NCBI GenBank assembly: GCA_044432945.1
Contig: JAWXUD010000014.1
Coordinates: 1-48,842 of the forward strand
Direction of reading: 5' to 3'
Length of the DNA: 48,842 nucleotides
Source: JAWXUD01 sp044432945
Lineage (GTDB): Bacteria; Cyanobacteriota; Vampirovibrionia; Gastranaerophilales; Gastranaerophilaceae
Shown here: in pieces, positions 1 through 8,207 of the stretch
How positions within the stretch are numbered: position 1 is the first letter of the stretch
Layout: each line of letters opens with the position of its first letter
Made by a program: the position numbers and the translations under genes
The notes under the pieces: model-generated
The model's database searches: none
Told to the model about the DNA's origin: nothing
Seen by the model: only the letters and a program-made list of their open reading frames with translations

Positions 1-73
1 CACAACTGAGATGGACGCTGTAACAGCGGTTATCGAGAAAAACGTTGAATCAACATTCGATACATTCAGTTAA
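1..73 (+). CDS. C-terminal tail of a gene cut by the window edge
   Basis: An open frame runs from base 2 to a TAA at 71-73 and encodes 23 residues ending in VESTFDTFS. Nothing in this short tail identifies the family. It is followed closely by a hairpin terminator on the same strand, which supports it being the real 3' end of a plus-strand gene. The product is unknown. Confidence 0.5.
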   Translation, partial: TTEMDAVTAVIEKNVESTFDTFS

Positions 74-197
74 TAATTAATTAAAATGATATTGCAACAA
101 TGTATTATTTTCAGGTTGCACTTTATCAAAAGATTTTTCATCACTTAAAATAAATTTTAAGCGATAATTCAAATATTTTCCTTTTTCCTTTTTTCCT

Positions 198-226
198 AGA
201 CCATACGAAAGTTTGGTCTTTTTTAT
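198..226 (+). terminator. Rho-independent terminator with GAAA tetraloop
   Basis: The stem pairs 198-206 with 211-219 (AGACCATAC / GTTTGGTCT, one T-T mismatch), is capped by a GAAA tetraloop closed by C-G, and is followed by a run of six T. It terminates the gene ending at 73. The rest of 74-289 shows no gene. Confidence 0.8.
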
Positions 227-289
227 TACGTTTGTTTAAAGCTTCCTCACATTCAGCTTCATTGAATTTGTCTTGGTTTAAATAAAATT

Positions 290-1069
290 TTATTCTGATT
301 TCACATAAAGGTTCATCAATTCTATATCATCATAGTCAATATATGCCATTTGTAATAAATTTTTTCCAGTTTTTATCATGATTTCATTAGAGTTGCGAGA
401 GATTAAATTATTAGGTATTTTAATCTTTTGCCCATCACCATTAAGATGAATTTCTGAAATTTTCACACCATTAAAATAAACTTCTGGTGGTGATGCGTAT
501 GAATTTGTCACTTGATTTTGCCCCATCTTTTTTGCCAATAATGTGTCTATTCCAATGATTGAACCTATTACTAAATAAGTTGATTTATTCAGATAAGAAT
601 TTGAAAAAGTAAAGTTCTTGGCAAAATAAGGACCAGTTGCTTCCTTCCTGAATTCTGCAGAATTGGCTGAAGAATTTGAATAACTATTGTCACCTAAATG
701 ATAAAGTTCTGAAGTAATTAATATATCTTCAACATTACTTTTTTCAATAGCAACAACCATCGGATGCTGAGTTGTATTGTCATCAAGTGTCAATGAAAAA
801 GGTCTATACCCATCTTTTTCAACCGACATGATTGTATCACCATTAATTTTTACATCGAGTGCAAACGCACCATTTTCATCAGTTGTAGTCATATAATTTG
901 ATTTAGGTATGATAATGTCAGCACCTGATACTGGCATATTTGTTGAACTATCAATAATTTTATTAATTTTATTTTCACCAATTTTACTAACTCCACCTTC
1001 CATTGTAGCTGAACATGCAAATGGCTGAATATAAATCAATAACAAAAAAAATAAAAACATTTTTTTCAT
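290..1069 (-). CDS. Secreted protein with carboxypeptidase-regulatory-like domain
   Basis: The 259-residue protein starts with MKKMFLFFLLLIYI, a lysine-rich start plus hydrophobic core typical of a Sec signal peptide, with likely cleavage near residues 19-22 (ACSA). The cysteine at 19 lacks a good lipobox because P-F-A precedes it, so a lipoprotein is less likely. Residues about 38-110 resemble a CarboxypepD_reg-like beta-sandwich (IIDSSTNMPVSGADIII, then TDENGAFAL, then VEKDGYRP). This fold usually lies N-terminal in outer-membrane or surface proteins. The remaining 150 residues are not recognised. A Shine-Dalgarno-like AAGGGG lies about 12 bases before the ATG. The gene stands alone, divergent from the tRNA-Leu gene. 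Export is well supported; the role is unknown. Confidence 0.7.
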   Translation of the reverse strand: MKKMFLFFLLLIYIQPFACSATMEGGVSKIGENKINKIIDSSTNMPVSGADIIIPKSNYMTTTDENGAFALDVKINGDTIMSVEKDGYRPFSLTLDDNTTQHPMVVAIEKSNVEDILITSELYHLGDNSYSNSSANSAEFRKEATGPYFAKNFTFSNSYLNKSTYLVIGSIIGIDTLLAKKMGQNQVTNSYASPPEVYFNGVKISEIHLNGDGQKIKIPNNLISRNSNEIMIKTGKNLLQMAYIDYDDIELMNLYVKSE

Positions 1070-1180
1070 AAATTTAAACCCCTTTTTTATAATATATTTA
1101 TTATTATAATGAAGTTTTGTATAAAATCATTACTCTATAATGATTTTTTTGACTAATTTTTAAAATCAATAAAATAATGT

Positions 1181-1208
1181 TTGATATTTAAAATGTTTTT
1201 GTTATAAT
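1181..1208 (+). promoter_or_regulatory. Promoter of tRNA-Leu
   Basis: TTGATA at 1181-1186, a 16-base spacer, then TATAAT at 1203-1208 preceded by TGT (extended -10). The predicted start near 1215 leaves a 15-base leader before the tRNA. Confidence 0.75.
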
Positions 1209-1229
1209 AATTTTATGGAAACTAAATAA

Positions 1230-1316
1230 GCCGATGTGATGGAATTGGTAGACGTGCTAGACTCAAAATCTTGTGTGGGCAACCACGTGCCGGTTCGACC
1301 CCGGCCATCGGCACCA
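1230..1316 (+). tRNA. tRNA-Leu(CAA)
   Basis: An 87-base class II tRNA. The acceptor stem GCCGATG (1230-1236) pairs with CATCGGC (1306-1312); discriminator A is at 1313 and CCA is encoded at 1314-1316. The anticodon loop is CTCAAAA with anticodon CAA, which reads TTG codons. The long variable arm has the stem GTGG-GCAA-CCAC, and the T-loop is TTCGACC. The anticodon stem contains one T-T mismatch (second pair), the only irregularity. Confidence 0.96.
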
Positions 1317-1317
1317 T

Positions 1318-1353
1318 AAAAAAGACTTTAAATTTTTAAAGTCTTTTTTATTT
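1318..1353. terminator. Bidirectional terminator after tRNA-Leu
   Basis: A 15-bp stem pairs 1318-1332 with 1335-1349 (AAAAAAGACTTTAAA / TTTAAAGTCTTTTTT). The T-tract follows the GACTTTAAA core on the plus strand and the same holds on the minus strand. It ends the tRNA-Leu transcript. Confidence 0.8.
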
Positions 1354-1484
1354 CCAAATATATCTCAATATTATATTAAGTTTTGTTAAAATTATTCTAA
1401 ATATACGCAATTATTAATCTTGAGGAATATTATATTAATAGAAGTTCAGCATGTATATACAATACCCATTAGCAGGAGAAAATT

Positions 1485-2495
1485 TTGGTTAAACTAAGTC
1501 CATACGTAATTACAAATAAACAAACTCAGCCATCTTTTGAAACTGGCGAAAACAGCATTAAATCGAGAAAGGCTAAATATAAAGACCCTTTAAACGAGTG
1601 GCCAGCACGTGGTTTGGCATATACTAACGAGTTTGGTGCTGCTATTGGAGAAGTCGCTCCAAAATTAGGTACTGCATTATGGATTCCAGCTCTATTATAT
1701 TTCGGTGCTGATATTTATGACAAATATAAAAATGATAAAATTGAACATAAACCAGACATGAAACGTGGTACGGAACAAGCAATTTTTCAAGCTTTAGCTA
1801 GTGTTATTCTACCAACGGCCGCCGTTCATGGTGGGCAAAAGGTTGCATCGCAAATTGGTAAATATGGTAAAGAAGGAATTACTTTACAAGCTCAAGAAGA
1901 TTTGACATCATTCTTAGAAAGATATACAAGCCGTAGAAATTTATCAACTGAAAATATTGATGATTTTAAGAAAGAATTTACTGAACAATTAACAAATAAA
2001 CGTGAAAATATTAACAGACAACGAAAATTTGAAGGACCTATAAAATCAACTTGGAACAAACTTTTTGGAAAAACAGATTTGGGTGCTGCAGCATATAGTA
2101 ACGAAGAAAAATTACTGAAATATTCTGACACTTGTATCGATAGAATATTTGACATCAATGATAAATTACAATCAAATAAAAAACATAAAGATATTCCTAC
2201 AAAATTATACAGAAAATTCCAGGAATTAAAAGGAATATATAAAGCAGATGATGACATAAAAATCAGTAGCAACTATAAAGGAAAGGCTTCTGAAGATATT
2301 ATCAAAAGCTTTGAAAAATCTAGAATATTTAAAACAAAAGCATGGAAAACAGTTGGCGGCTTCGCTGCATTAGCATTGGCTGTGAAACCTATTGATATTT
2401 TTGTTGAAAATGTAATTATGAAAAAAATGATTTCACCAAGTCTACACCGTGAAAAACTAGATGAAAATAATATCACTCATATGATTAAAGATTAA
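1485..2495 (+). CDS. Uncharacterised protein with two hydrophobic segments
   Basis: 336 residues, not recognised. TTG is chosen as start because AGGAG at 1474-1478 sits six bases upstream and no ATG precedes it in frame. Two hydrophobic stretches are visible, about residues 62-80 (LGTALWIPALLYFGADIY) and 290-312 (GGFAALALAVKPIDIFVENV); the middle is charged and helical (EDLTSFLERYTSRRN, NKRENINRQRKFEG). Near the N-terminus PSFETGENS loosely matches the [S/N]F.G motif of other unassigned proteins here. A 13-codon reading frame in another phase (ATG at 1451, MYIQYPLAGENFG) overlaps the start. The architecture suggests a lineage-specific membrane-associated protein; no function is proposed. Confidence 0.7.
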   Translation: MVKLSPYVITNKQTQPSFETGENSIKSRKAKYKDPLNEWPARGLAYTNEFGAAIGEVAPKLGTALWIPALLYFGADIYDKYKNDKIEHKPDMKRGTEQAIFQALASVILPTAAVHGGQKVASQIGKYGKEGITLQAQEDLTSFLERYTSRRNLSTENIDDFKKEFTEQLTNKRENINRQRKFEGPIKSTWNKLFGKTDLGAAAYSNEEKLLKYSDTCIDRIFDINDKLQSNKKHKDIPTKLYRKFQELKGIYKADDDIKISSNYKGKASEDIIKSFEKSRIFKTKAWKTVGGFAALALAVKPIDIFVENVIMKKMISPSLHREKLDENNITHMIKD

Positions 2496-2948
2496 TTATT
2501 TATTATTAATTCTTATTTTAACAACAACTTTTTTTACTTTTGATCTACCATTCTCAATAGCAATTTGTGGCATGTGTGCATCTTGTGGGTAAAATATAGC
2601 AAAATTCTTGTTGTTTAACATTACTGAACTTAATTTATTTTTTGGTGTTTCAAAAAATACAATGTCCCTGTTTGAATCATATGGCGAAGCTTCATTTAAT
2701 CCATCAATATTTATAAAATTGATTTGTTCTTCACCATCAATTAAAATTTGTATATCAATAAATTTCTCATGAGCTTCTAACAAGCAATCCTCAAGCGGTT
2801 TTGTCATATACGCATCGACATTAGCATATACATTTTCATTAATTATATGCTTACCAATCGCTACATTTTTATCAAGATTGTTTACAAAATCAAGAATTTC
2901 TTCTGATTTTATATACTGACTTAAATATCTAATATCATCAAATATCAT
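2496..2948 (-). CDS. YhcH/YjgK/YiaL family protein (DUF386)
   Basis: 150 residues, the usual family length. The family hallmarks are present in order: GKHIINENVYANVDAY (32-47), EAHEKFIDIQILIDG (59-73, with the conserved E, H and D-I-Q that form the metal-binding beta-barrel pocket), and FAIFYPQDAHMPQIA (116-130). Members such as EbgC and the sialic-acid anomerase NanQ bind a metal and act on free sugars, so a sugar anomerase or isomerase-like role is the best guess; the substrate cannot be told. The start ATG has AAGGAG about nine bases upstream. It lies 12 bases after the prepilin gene on the same strand and may share its transcript, but no pathway gene is beside it. Confidence 0.85.
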   Translation of the reverse strand: MIFDDIRYLSQYIKSEEILDFVNNLDKNVAIGKHIINENVYANVDAYMTKPLEDCLLEAHEKFIDIQILIDGEEQINFINIDGLNEASPYDSNRDIVFFETPKNKLSSVMLNNKNFAIFYPQDAHMPQIAIENGRSKVKKVVVKIRINNK

Positions 2949-2960
2949 TAAAAATTCTCC

Positions 2961-3755
2961 TTAAAATAATTTGGTAGGAACTGCATAAAACAATCTACAA
3001 TCAGCATCATATGTGCAGGAAACACTTTTAGTAATTGAGTCACAATAGTCGATATACTCTATGATTCCAGAAGCACAAGCTGCACTTTTATAATCAACAC
3101 CAATGTTGTCAGACAACCACTTTTCAGTTCTTGAACTAGTAGTATAATCATCATATTTTACACTTACTGACAGATGTTTATTGTAATTCGCACCAGCATT
3201 GCTTGTCTCAGAATAAGCTGGTATCACCTGCCCTGATAACGTTATATAGAACGGAAAAACATCACTATATAGCTCAGACTTTCCTCTAGAACCATCAACA
3301 TCTATGTAAACTGTATAAGCTGTTTGAGCACCTAATTTAGAAACAGCTGATGGCGAATCGCTTAGATTGTAATATTTCATACCGTTAGCAAGTATCAAAT
3401 CAGGCTCTAAATTAACATCAGAAAAATCTGTTGTTGTAGTATTAATAGAATCACCGCTACAATCGCCACTATTAGTGTTAACAATACCTTCAATATCATC
3501 GCATAATTTATTTGCCGAAGTAGTAAATTGAACATTGCCATCAGCATCAACTTCAACAGATTCGTTATCGGAACTAGCTATCAATGATTTTGCGATTGTT
3601 CTCAATGAATTAAACGCAGAATAATAAGTATATGAAGTAATGCTGTCATAACGGAATTTAGTAACACCCATACCTACAGATGCAACAACTGCAACTATCA
3701 TCATAGTTATCATGACTTCTGCTAATGTATAAGCTCTAAATTTAATTTTTCTCAT
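2961..3755 (-). CDS. Prepilin-type cleavage/methylation protein (pseudopilin)
   Basis: 264 residues. The N-terminus has a short basic leader, MRKIKFRA, then YTLAEVMITMMIVAVVASVG, the type III (prepilin) signal: cleavage by PilD-like peptidase after Ala8, N-methylation of the new first residue, and Glu at +5 for filament assembly. Alanine at -1 instead of the usual glycine is notable but tolerated in several lineages. The hydrophobic helix is followed by YYSAFNSLRTIAKSLIAS and a globular, Ser/Thr/Asp-rich C-terminal domain with cysteines near residue 85, 99 and 230-252 that may form disulphides. The start has AAAGGAAA upstream. The protein would be a minor pilin or type II secretion-like pseudopilin in the inner membrane or cell surface filament. 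No assembly ATPase is in the window. Confidence 0.85.
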   Translation of the reverse strand: MRKIKFRAYTLAEVMITMMIVAVVASVGMGVTKFRYDSITSYTYYSAFNSLRTIAKSLIASSDNESVEVDADGNVQFTTSANKLCDDIEGIVNTNSGDCSGDSINTTTTDFSDVNLEPDLILANGMKYYNLSDSPSAVSKLGAQTAYTVYIDVDGSRGKSELYSDVFPFYITLSGQVIPAYSETSNAGANYNKHLSVSVKYDDYTTSSRTEKWLSDNIGVDYKSAACASGIIEYIDYCDSITKSVSCTYDADCRLFYAVPTKLF

Positions 3756-3781
3756 AAGATTTTCCTTTATTTTAATAATTT

Positions 3782-4606
3782 CTAAAGAGAGGTTTCTAGT
3801 TCACTCAACGCCTTCTCAAAATCTGCAGTATTTGGAGCTTTACCATGCCAGCCCGCATTATTTTCCATAAAACTCACCCCTTTACCTTTAACGGTATTGG
3901 CTATAATTGCGGTCGGTTTAGAATTTGATTTAGCTAATTTTATAGCCGAATGGATTTCATCTAAATTATGTCCATCTATTTCTAGAACCTCCCAATTAAA
4001 AGCTTTAATTTTATCAGCTAAATTATCCAAAGATTTTAAATCTTCAGTACAACCATCAATTTGCAATTTATTTCTATCAATAATAGCAACCAAATTTGAC
4101 AATTTGCGATGCCCTGCGTTCATAAACCCTTCCCAAGCGCTACCTTCTTGCAATTCTCCATCGCCTAATAATGCATATACGCAAGCTTCTTTCTTGTCTA
4201 ACTTTAACCCTAAAGCCATACCGCAAGCTATAGATAACCCTTGCCCCAAAGAGCCAGTTGCTACATCAATCCCTGGGCAGAATAATGCAGGGTGACCTTG
4301 AAGTCGAGTATCTAATAATCTGAAAGTCATTAATTCTTGCTCAGGTAAAAAACCTAATTGCGAAAGAATGCTATACAATAGTGATGACGCATGTCCTTTT
4401 GAAAGTACAAAGCGATCACGATTTTCATCATTTAGATTGTTAGGATTAACATTCATAAATTTATGATACAAAACTGTAAGTAATTCTACTGATGAAAAAG
4501 CTCCACCAATATGACCAGATTGAGCATTATATATCATTTTTAAAATATTCAAGCGACTTTGCTTTGAAAAACTCTTCAACTCATTTTTTTCTTCGATCGT
4601 TAACAT
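3782..4606 (-). CDS. Transketolase, N-terminal (TPP-binding) subunit
   Basis: 274 residues, the normal size for the N-terminal half of a split transketolase. Visible motifs: SGHIGGAFSSVELL (31-44), SKGHASSLLYS, VATGSLGQGLS, and the thiamine-diphosphate motif LGDGELQEGSAWEG followed by DRNKLQIDG. Split transketolase transfers two-carbon ketol units in the pentose phosphate route and needs a C-terminal partner carrying the pyrimidine-binding domain. That partner normally sits directly downstream; here the next gene is a prepilin, and no C-terminal half occurs in the window. The start overlaps the end of the glycosyltransferase gene by 7 bases, and AAAGGA precedes the ATG, so the two are translationally coupled. 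Confidence 0.92.
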   Translation of the reverse strand: MLTIEEKNELKSFSKQSRLNILKMIYNAQSGHIGGAFSSVELLTVLYHKFMNVNPNNLNDENRDRFVLSKGHASSLLYSILSQLGFLPEQELMTFRLLDTRLQGHPALFCPGIDVATGSLGQGLSIACGMALGLKLDKKEACVYALLGDGELQEGSAWEGFMNAGHRKLSNLVAIIDRNKLQIDGCTEDLKSLDNLADKIKAFNWEVLEIDGHNLDEIHSAIKLAKSNSKPTAIIANTVKGKGVSFMENNAGWHGKAPNTADFEKALSELETSL

Positions 4607-5328
4607 GCATAATCCTTTCTTAACATTTTTTCTTTTATAACATTTAGCATAAACAAAGGCAAGGTAGGAAAAATTCTTTTAAATCTACTTGGCTGCATAA
4701 TAGTTCGATACAACCATTCCAAACCTAATTTTTGATAAATCTCTGGCGCTCTCAAAACATTACCTGCCCAAACATCAAAACTGCCACCAACACCTATCAT
4801 CAAAGTATTAGGCATTAGTTTTTTCAATTTATATATAATTTCTTCTTGCTTTGGCGAACCTAAAGCTACCAACAATAAACTTGGTGAAACCTCAACCAAA
4901 TCTTTGATAACCAACCCTTCATCAGTAAAATATCCATTTTGCACATATACTAAATTCAAGTCTTTTATTTGAGATTTCAAATTTATCACAGCCTTACTAA
5001 CCGTATCCTCAGATGCTCCCAACAAGGCGACTGTGCGATTTCTGTTTGCGAATTCCCGCATAATACTGAACGCAAATTCTATACCAGCAATCCTTTTAAC
5101 CCTATGCCCTAAAACTTTCAAACCAATTTCAACCCCAATACCATCAGGAATAACCAATTCTGCTTGTTGAATTATCTCAATTAATTGACTATTCATCTTA
5201 GCACTAGATATCATCTCTGGATTGATAGTAACAACTTGTCCGCTAATAGAATTTGCATAACTAATAGCATCATCAAAATCAAATGAATCAACGTTTAGTC
5301 CTTGTAATTTAAAAATCTTTCTCTCCAT
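4600..5328 (-). CDS. WecG/TagA/CpsF family glycosyltransferase (GT26)
   Basis: 242 residues from the chosen start. Family signatures: VVTINPEMI, the IPDGIGVE block, LLGASEDTV, LLLVALGSPKQEE, and the C-terminal GVGGSFDVWAGNVLRAP followed by KLGLEWLYR. GT26 enzymes transfer N-acetylmannosamine or its uronic acid from UDP to an undecaprenyl-linked sugar, in teichoic acid linkage unit or enterobacterial common antigen synthesis, on the inner face of the membrane. An upstream in-frame ATG at 5346 exists, but TATAAT lies between the two ATGs exactly six bases before the ATG at 5328, so the transcript probably starts on that codon. The acceptor sugar cannot be told; surface polysaccharide is likely. 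Confidence 0.9.
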   Translation of the reverse strand: MERKIFKLQGLNVDSFDFDDAISYANSISGQVVTINPEMISSAKMNSQLIEIIQQAELVIPDGIGVEIGLKVLGHRVKRIAGIEFAFSIMREFANRNRTVALLGASEDTVSKAVINLKSQIKDLNLVYVQNGYFTDEGLVIKDLVEVSPSLLLVALGSPKQEEIIYKLKKLMPNTLMIGVGGSFDVWAGNVLRAPEIYQKLGLEWLYRTIMQPSRFKRIFPTLPLFMLNVIKEKMLRKDYAC

Positions 5329-5334
5329 AAAATA

Positions 5335-5340
5335 ATTATA
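5335..5340 (-). promoter_or_regulatory. -10 element giving a leaderless glycosyltransferase mRNA
   Basis: On the minus strand TATAAT is followed by six bases (TATTTT) and then the ATG at 5328-5326. The transcription start would fall on or next to the A of the start codon. No Shine-Dalgarno sequence is present. Confidence 0.6.
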
Positions 5341-5355
5341 GTCCATATTCTGAAT

Positions 5356-6375
5356 TTAATCAATAATTTTAAGTAATTTAAACAAATAATCATCAGAAGT
5401 TTTTATACCTTTTGGTATAAAATTCTCCTCAAATTTAGCAATTGCATATCTATCAGTCATGCCTGAAATATAATCAGTAACAATACGCTCAATTTTACTC
5501 TCTTCACACATTGGTTTTAACATCTCGCAGTAATAATAAAAAAGCTCTCTAACAACATTTGCTGCCTTAACCTCTTCTTGCTTGGCTGTAGAATTCAAAT
5601 AAACATTATCAAACATCCACTCTCGTAATTTTGTCGTATACCCCCAACCCTCTTCGCTCATAGCAACATCAGGCTTACCCATGGAATTTATAACTATTTC
5701 ACTTATCATTTTATTCAAACGCACACTCTGCACTGAAGAAAAATAATTAATACAATCTTTAGGCAAGTCTTTTTCTAACAGAATTCCTGCTCTAATAGAA
5801 TCCTCAATATCGTGGTTAATATAAGCGACTTTATCGGCAAGCTGAACTATTTGAGCCTCTGGAGTTTTAGGAGTATACCCCCAAGTGTGCGTCAAAATAC
5901 CATCAATAGTTTCTTTGCACAAATTCAAATTCTCCAACACCTCGACCGTACGTACACTTTGAATGTTATGATGAAATCCGCCTTTCACCAAGCTATCTAA
6001 GACGTTTTCTCCACAATGCCCGAATGGCGTATGTCCTAAATCATGTCCTAAAGCAATCGCTTCAACCAAATCCTCATTCAAACACAAAGCCCTAGCAATG
6101 GTTCTTGCAATTTGTGAAACTTCAAGAGTATGCGTCAATCTGGTTCTAAAGTGATCATCAAAAGGTGATAAAAAAACTTGAGTTTTATGTTTCAATCTGC
6201 GAAAAGCTTTTGAATGCAAGATTTTATCTCTGTCACGTTGAAAACAAGTACGATACGAACATTCATTAGTCACGACTTTTCTACCTACGGAATTTTCACT
6301 TTTTGTAGCGAATTCACTTAGATAAATTCGTTCCCTATCTTCTAACATATTTCTTATCGTTGCCGTATTGCTCAT
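5356..6375 (-). CDS. dGTPase-like deoxynucleotide triphosphohydrolase
   Basis: 339 residues from ATG at 6375; an upstream TTG at 6390 is rejected because GAGGTG lies between it and the ATG at correct spacing. The HD-domain core is complete: AFRRLKHKTQVF, RLTHTLEVSQIA (first metal His), the HD pair in GHDLGHTPFGHCGE, and the later ADKVAYINHDIED. Bacterial dGTPase-like enzymes cleave dNTPs to the nucleoside and triphosphate and help balance dNTP pools; some protect against phage by starving them of dNTPs. Length matches the short dGTPase-like group rather than the roughly 500-residue E. coli Dgt. It lies upstream of the glycosyltransferase on the same strand, but that gene has its own -10 element. 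Confidence 0.9.
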   Translation of the reverse strand: MSNTATIRNMLEDRERIYLSEFATKSENSVGRKVVTNECSYRTCFQRDRDKILHSKAFRRLKHKTQVFLSPFDDHFRTRLTHTLEVSQIARTIARALCLNEDLVEAIALGHDLGHTPFGHCGENVLDSLVKGGFHHNIQSVRTVEVLENLNLCKETIDGILTHTWGYTPKTPEAQIVQLADKVAYINHDIEDSIRAGILLEKDLPKDCINYFSSVQSVRLNKMISEIVINSMGKPDVAMSEEGWGYTTKLREWMFDNVYLNSTAKQEEVKAANVVRELFYYYCEMLKPMCEESKIERIVTDYISGMTDRYAIAKFEENFIPKGIKTSDDYLFKLLKIID

Positions 6376-6390
6376 AACCACCTCTAGCAA

Positions 6391-6396
6391 ATTATA
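6391..6396 (-). promoter_or_regulatory. Extended -10 promoter of the dGTPase-like gene
   Basis: On the minus strand TGTTATAAT (TG-N-TATAAT) lies 15 bases before the ATG at 6375. The predicted start leaves a leader of about nine bases containing GAGGTG. No good -35 is visible, consistent with an extended -10 promoter. Confidence 0.6.
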
Positions 6397-6411
6397 ACAG
6401 AAACAATAGAA

Positions 6412-8112
6412 TTAAGCAGATATTGTTTTTTCACTATCGGCATTTACGAGATTATTCAAATTCAAATCTAAATTCATATTTAATTTTTTGTCTTTAACTT
6501 TCTTTCTAAAATCATCAACATAATTCCCAACCTTATTCATAACGACACCTGATAATATACCCAATGCCATAGATTTACCGCCAGATATCAAACCAGCACT
6601 ACAAACCAAAGGGGTAGCAACAGTTGCTACGGCAGGTATTCCAGCCTTAAACATCAACGAAATACGTTCTTCATTATCATCTGCTTTTGTAAGCCCATAC
6701 CCAACACCACCTAACGTTGCGGCAATTGAAAGAACATCAGTTGGTGCGCTACCTAGTGTCAAATCCCTGCATTTATCATAAAATTGAACAGTTTCTTTAT
6801 CAATAGATTTATCAAGAGATTTCACTGCACCATCAGCATAATCCCTTAATTTCAAATATTCATTACGTGGCAACAATCCTTTATAAATTGTCAATAATTC
6901 TTGTATCGGTCCTTTTTTATTTTCCCCGATTATTGATTGTACTTCCTTAATATAAACTGAAACATCTTCTACTTGAGTTGCTGAATACTTGAATTTTTCA
7001 GCGTTACCAGAATAAGCTTTCGATAAAGTCGATAATTTTTCTACGATTTGACAATTCAGTGAATTCCTACGAACAACCTCATCATTGCCTGATAATTTTT
7101 TATAATCATCTAGATGGTTTCTTAATTGTCTAACTATTTCACGAGTTGATTTATCTGCAGGGCTAATAAAATCATCAATATTTGCCAACGCTTTTATGGT
7201 CGCATTGTAGTTATCCATGATATTGTGTGTGATTAATTGACGCAAAGTTGAAACATCATTACCCATCTTCATTTTTGATGGCTTGATATAAGTTTCTGCA
7301 ACAAAATCATGCAACAACTCTTTTGAATATAATTTTTCATTAGTATAATCGTATAATCCAGCAAGATTTTCTTGCATTTTCCCATATCTTGCTGCCCTAG
7401 CTTCTTGACCAAACCCTTTAGCCAAATCGTTATTAACACTTTTTCTAATAACTGTAGCATCTGCCAACCATTCTTTTGCTGTTTTACAAACCCCATTAAT
7501 TTCAATAACCTTCGATGGATTCGCCAAAAGCTCTGTGTTTATAGTTTCTATACGGCGATTAAAATTGAAAAATTTGGTGTTAGTCGATGAATAAGAATTA
7601 GAAACTGTTGAACTTCCAATATTTTCAAACATTTTTGTGATTGAGGTATGAATTTTTTTAGTGAAAGGTGCTTTGCCAAATCTATCTTTTTCACCCCACA
7701 TCATGCGTTGAAATATAGTATCTTTAACCGATGTGAAATTATTTAATCGATCTGATTTAGACAAGAAGGAACTGACACCTTTTAACCCAGTAATATATAG
7801 CTCTTCAAATTTATTAACCGTTTTTCCCTCATTAAAGTTAGCCACTTTTTGTTCTAAATTTAATTTAAATTTGTTTAATTTATTACTTACATTTTTTGGC
7901 AAAGACCCTTTTAGCAAAAGCATAGAGCCAAAACCCAAAACAATGGCACTAGCGGTTATTGATTTTGCGAGAGCATGCGACTTTTCTTCTTTAGCATTAT
8001 CTCTTTCTGCTTTTACTTCTTTTTTGCTCATCATCATGTAGCCAGTTTTTGGCTTACTAAATTCAGAAGAAAAATTCTTACTATAACTATTTAAATTGAC
8101 ATTATTAATCAT
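6412..8112 (-). CDS. Uncharacterised large protein with terminal membrane segments
   Basis: 566 residues, not recognised. The N-terminus is Asn/Ser-rich (MINNVNLNSYSKNFSSEFSK) and is followed by a charged stretch and a hydrophobic segment at about 49-67 (AKSITASAIVLGFGSMLLL). Residues 70-440 are charged, mostly helical and without cysteine clusters. Further hydrophobic segments sit near the C-terminus: SIAATLGGVGYGL, AGIPAVATVATPLVCSAGLI and MALGILSGVVMNKVG. The layout (soluble middle between terminal membrane regions) resembles the protein at 30182-31507. No Shine-Dalgarno sequence is obvious before the ATG. The gene lies between the dGTPase-like gene and lpxB, all on the minus strand. Probably a lineage-specific inner-membrane protein. 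Confidence 0.7.
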   Translation of the reverse strand: MINNVNLNSYSKNFSSEFSKPKTGYMMMSKKEVKAERDNAKEEKSHALAKSITASAIVLGFGSMLLLKGSLPKNVSNKLNKFKLNLEQKVANFNEGKTVNKFEELYITGLKGVSSFLSKSDRLNNFTSVKDTIFQRMMWGEKDRFGKAPFTKKIHTSITKMFENIGSSTVSNSYSSTNTKFFNFNRRIETINTELLANPSKVIEINGVCKTAKEWLADATVIRKSVNNDLAKGFGQEARAARYGKMQENLAGLYDYTNEKLYSKELLHDFVAETYIKPSKMKMGNDVSTLRQLITHNIMDNYNATIKALANIDDFISPADKSTREIVRQLRNHLDDYKKLSGNDEVVRRNSLNCQIVEKLSTLSKAYSGNAEKFKYSATQVEDVSVYIKEVQSIIGENKKGPIQELLTIYKGLLPRNEYLKLRDYADGAVKSLDKSIDKETVQFYDKCRDLTLGSAPTDVLSIAATLGGVGYGLTKADDNEERISLMFKAGIPAVATVATPLVCSAGLISGGKSMALGILSGVVMNKVGNYVDDFRKKVKDKKLNMNLDLNLNNLVNADSEKTISA

Positions 8113-8207
8113 GCTAATTTTCTACGTTGCTAACCTATATTTATAAACGTAAGAATATATTTTAAATTGCTATTTATCAAGATATTTCAACGTTTTTTAA
8201 AGTTTTA

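Noticed and set aside
1257..1277. T-T mismatch in the anticodon stem of tRNA-Leu as a sign of a pseudogene
   Set aside because: All other stems, the long variable arm, promoter, CCA and terminator are intact; a single mismatch is tolerated.
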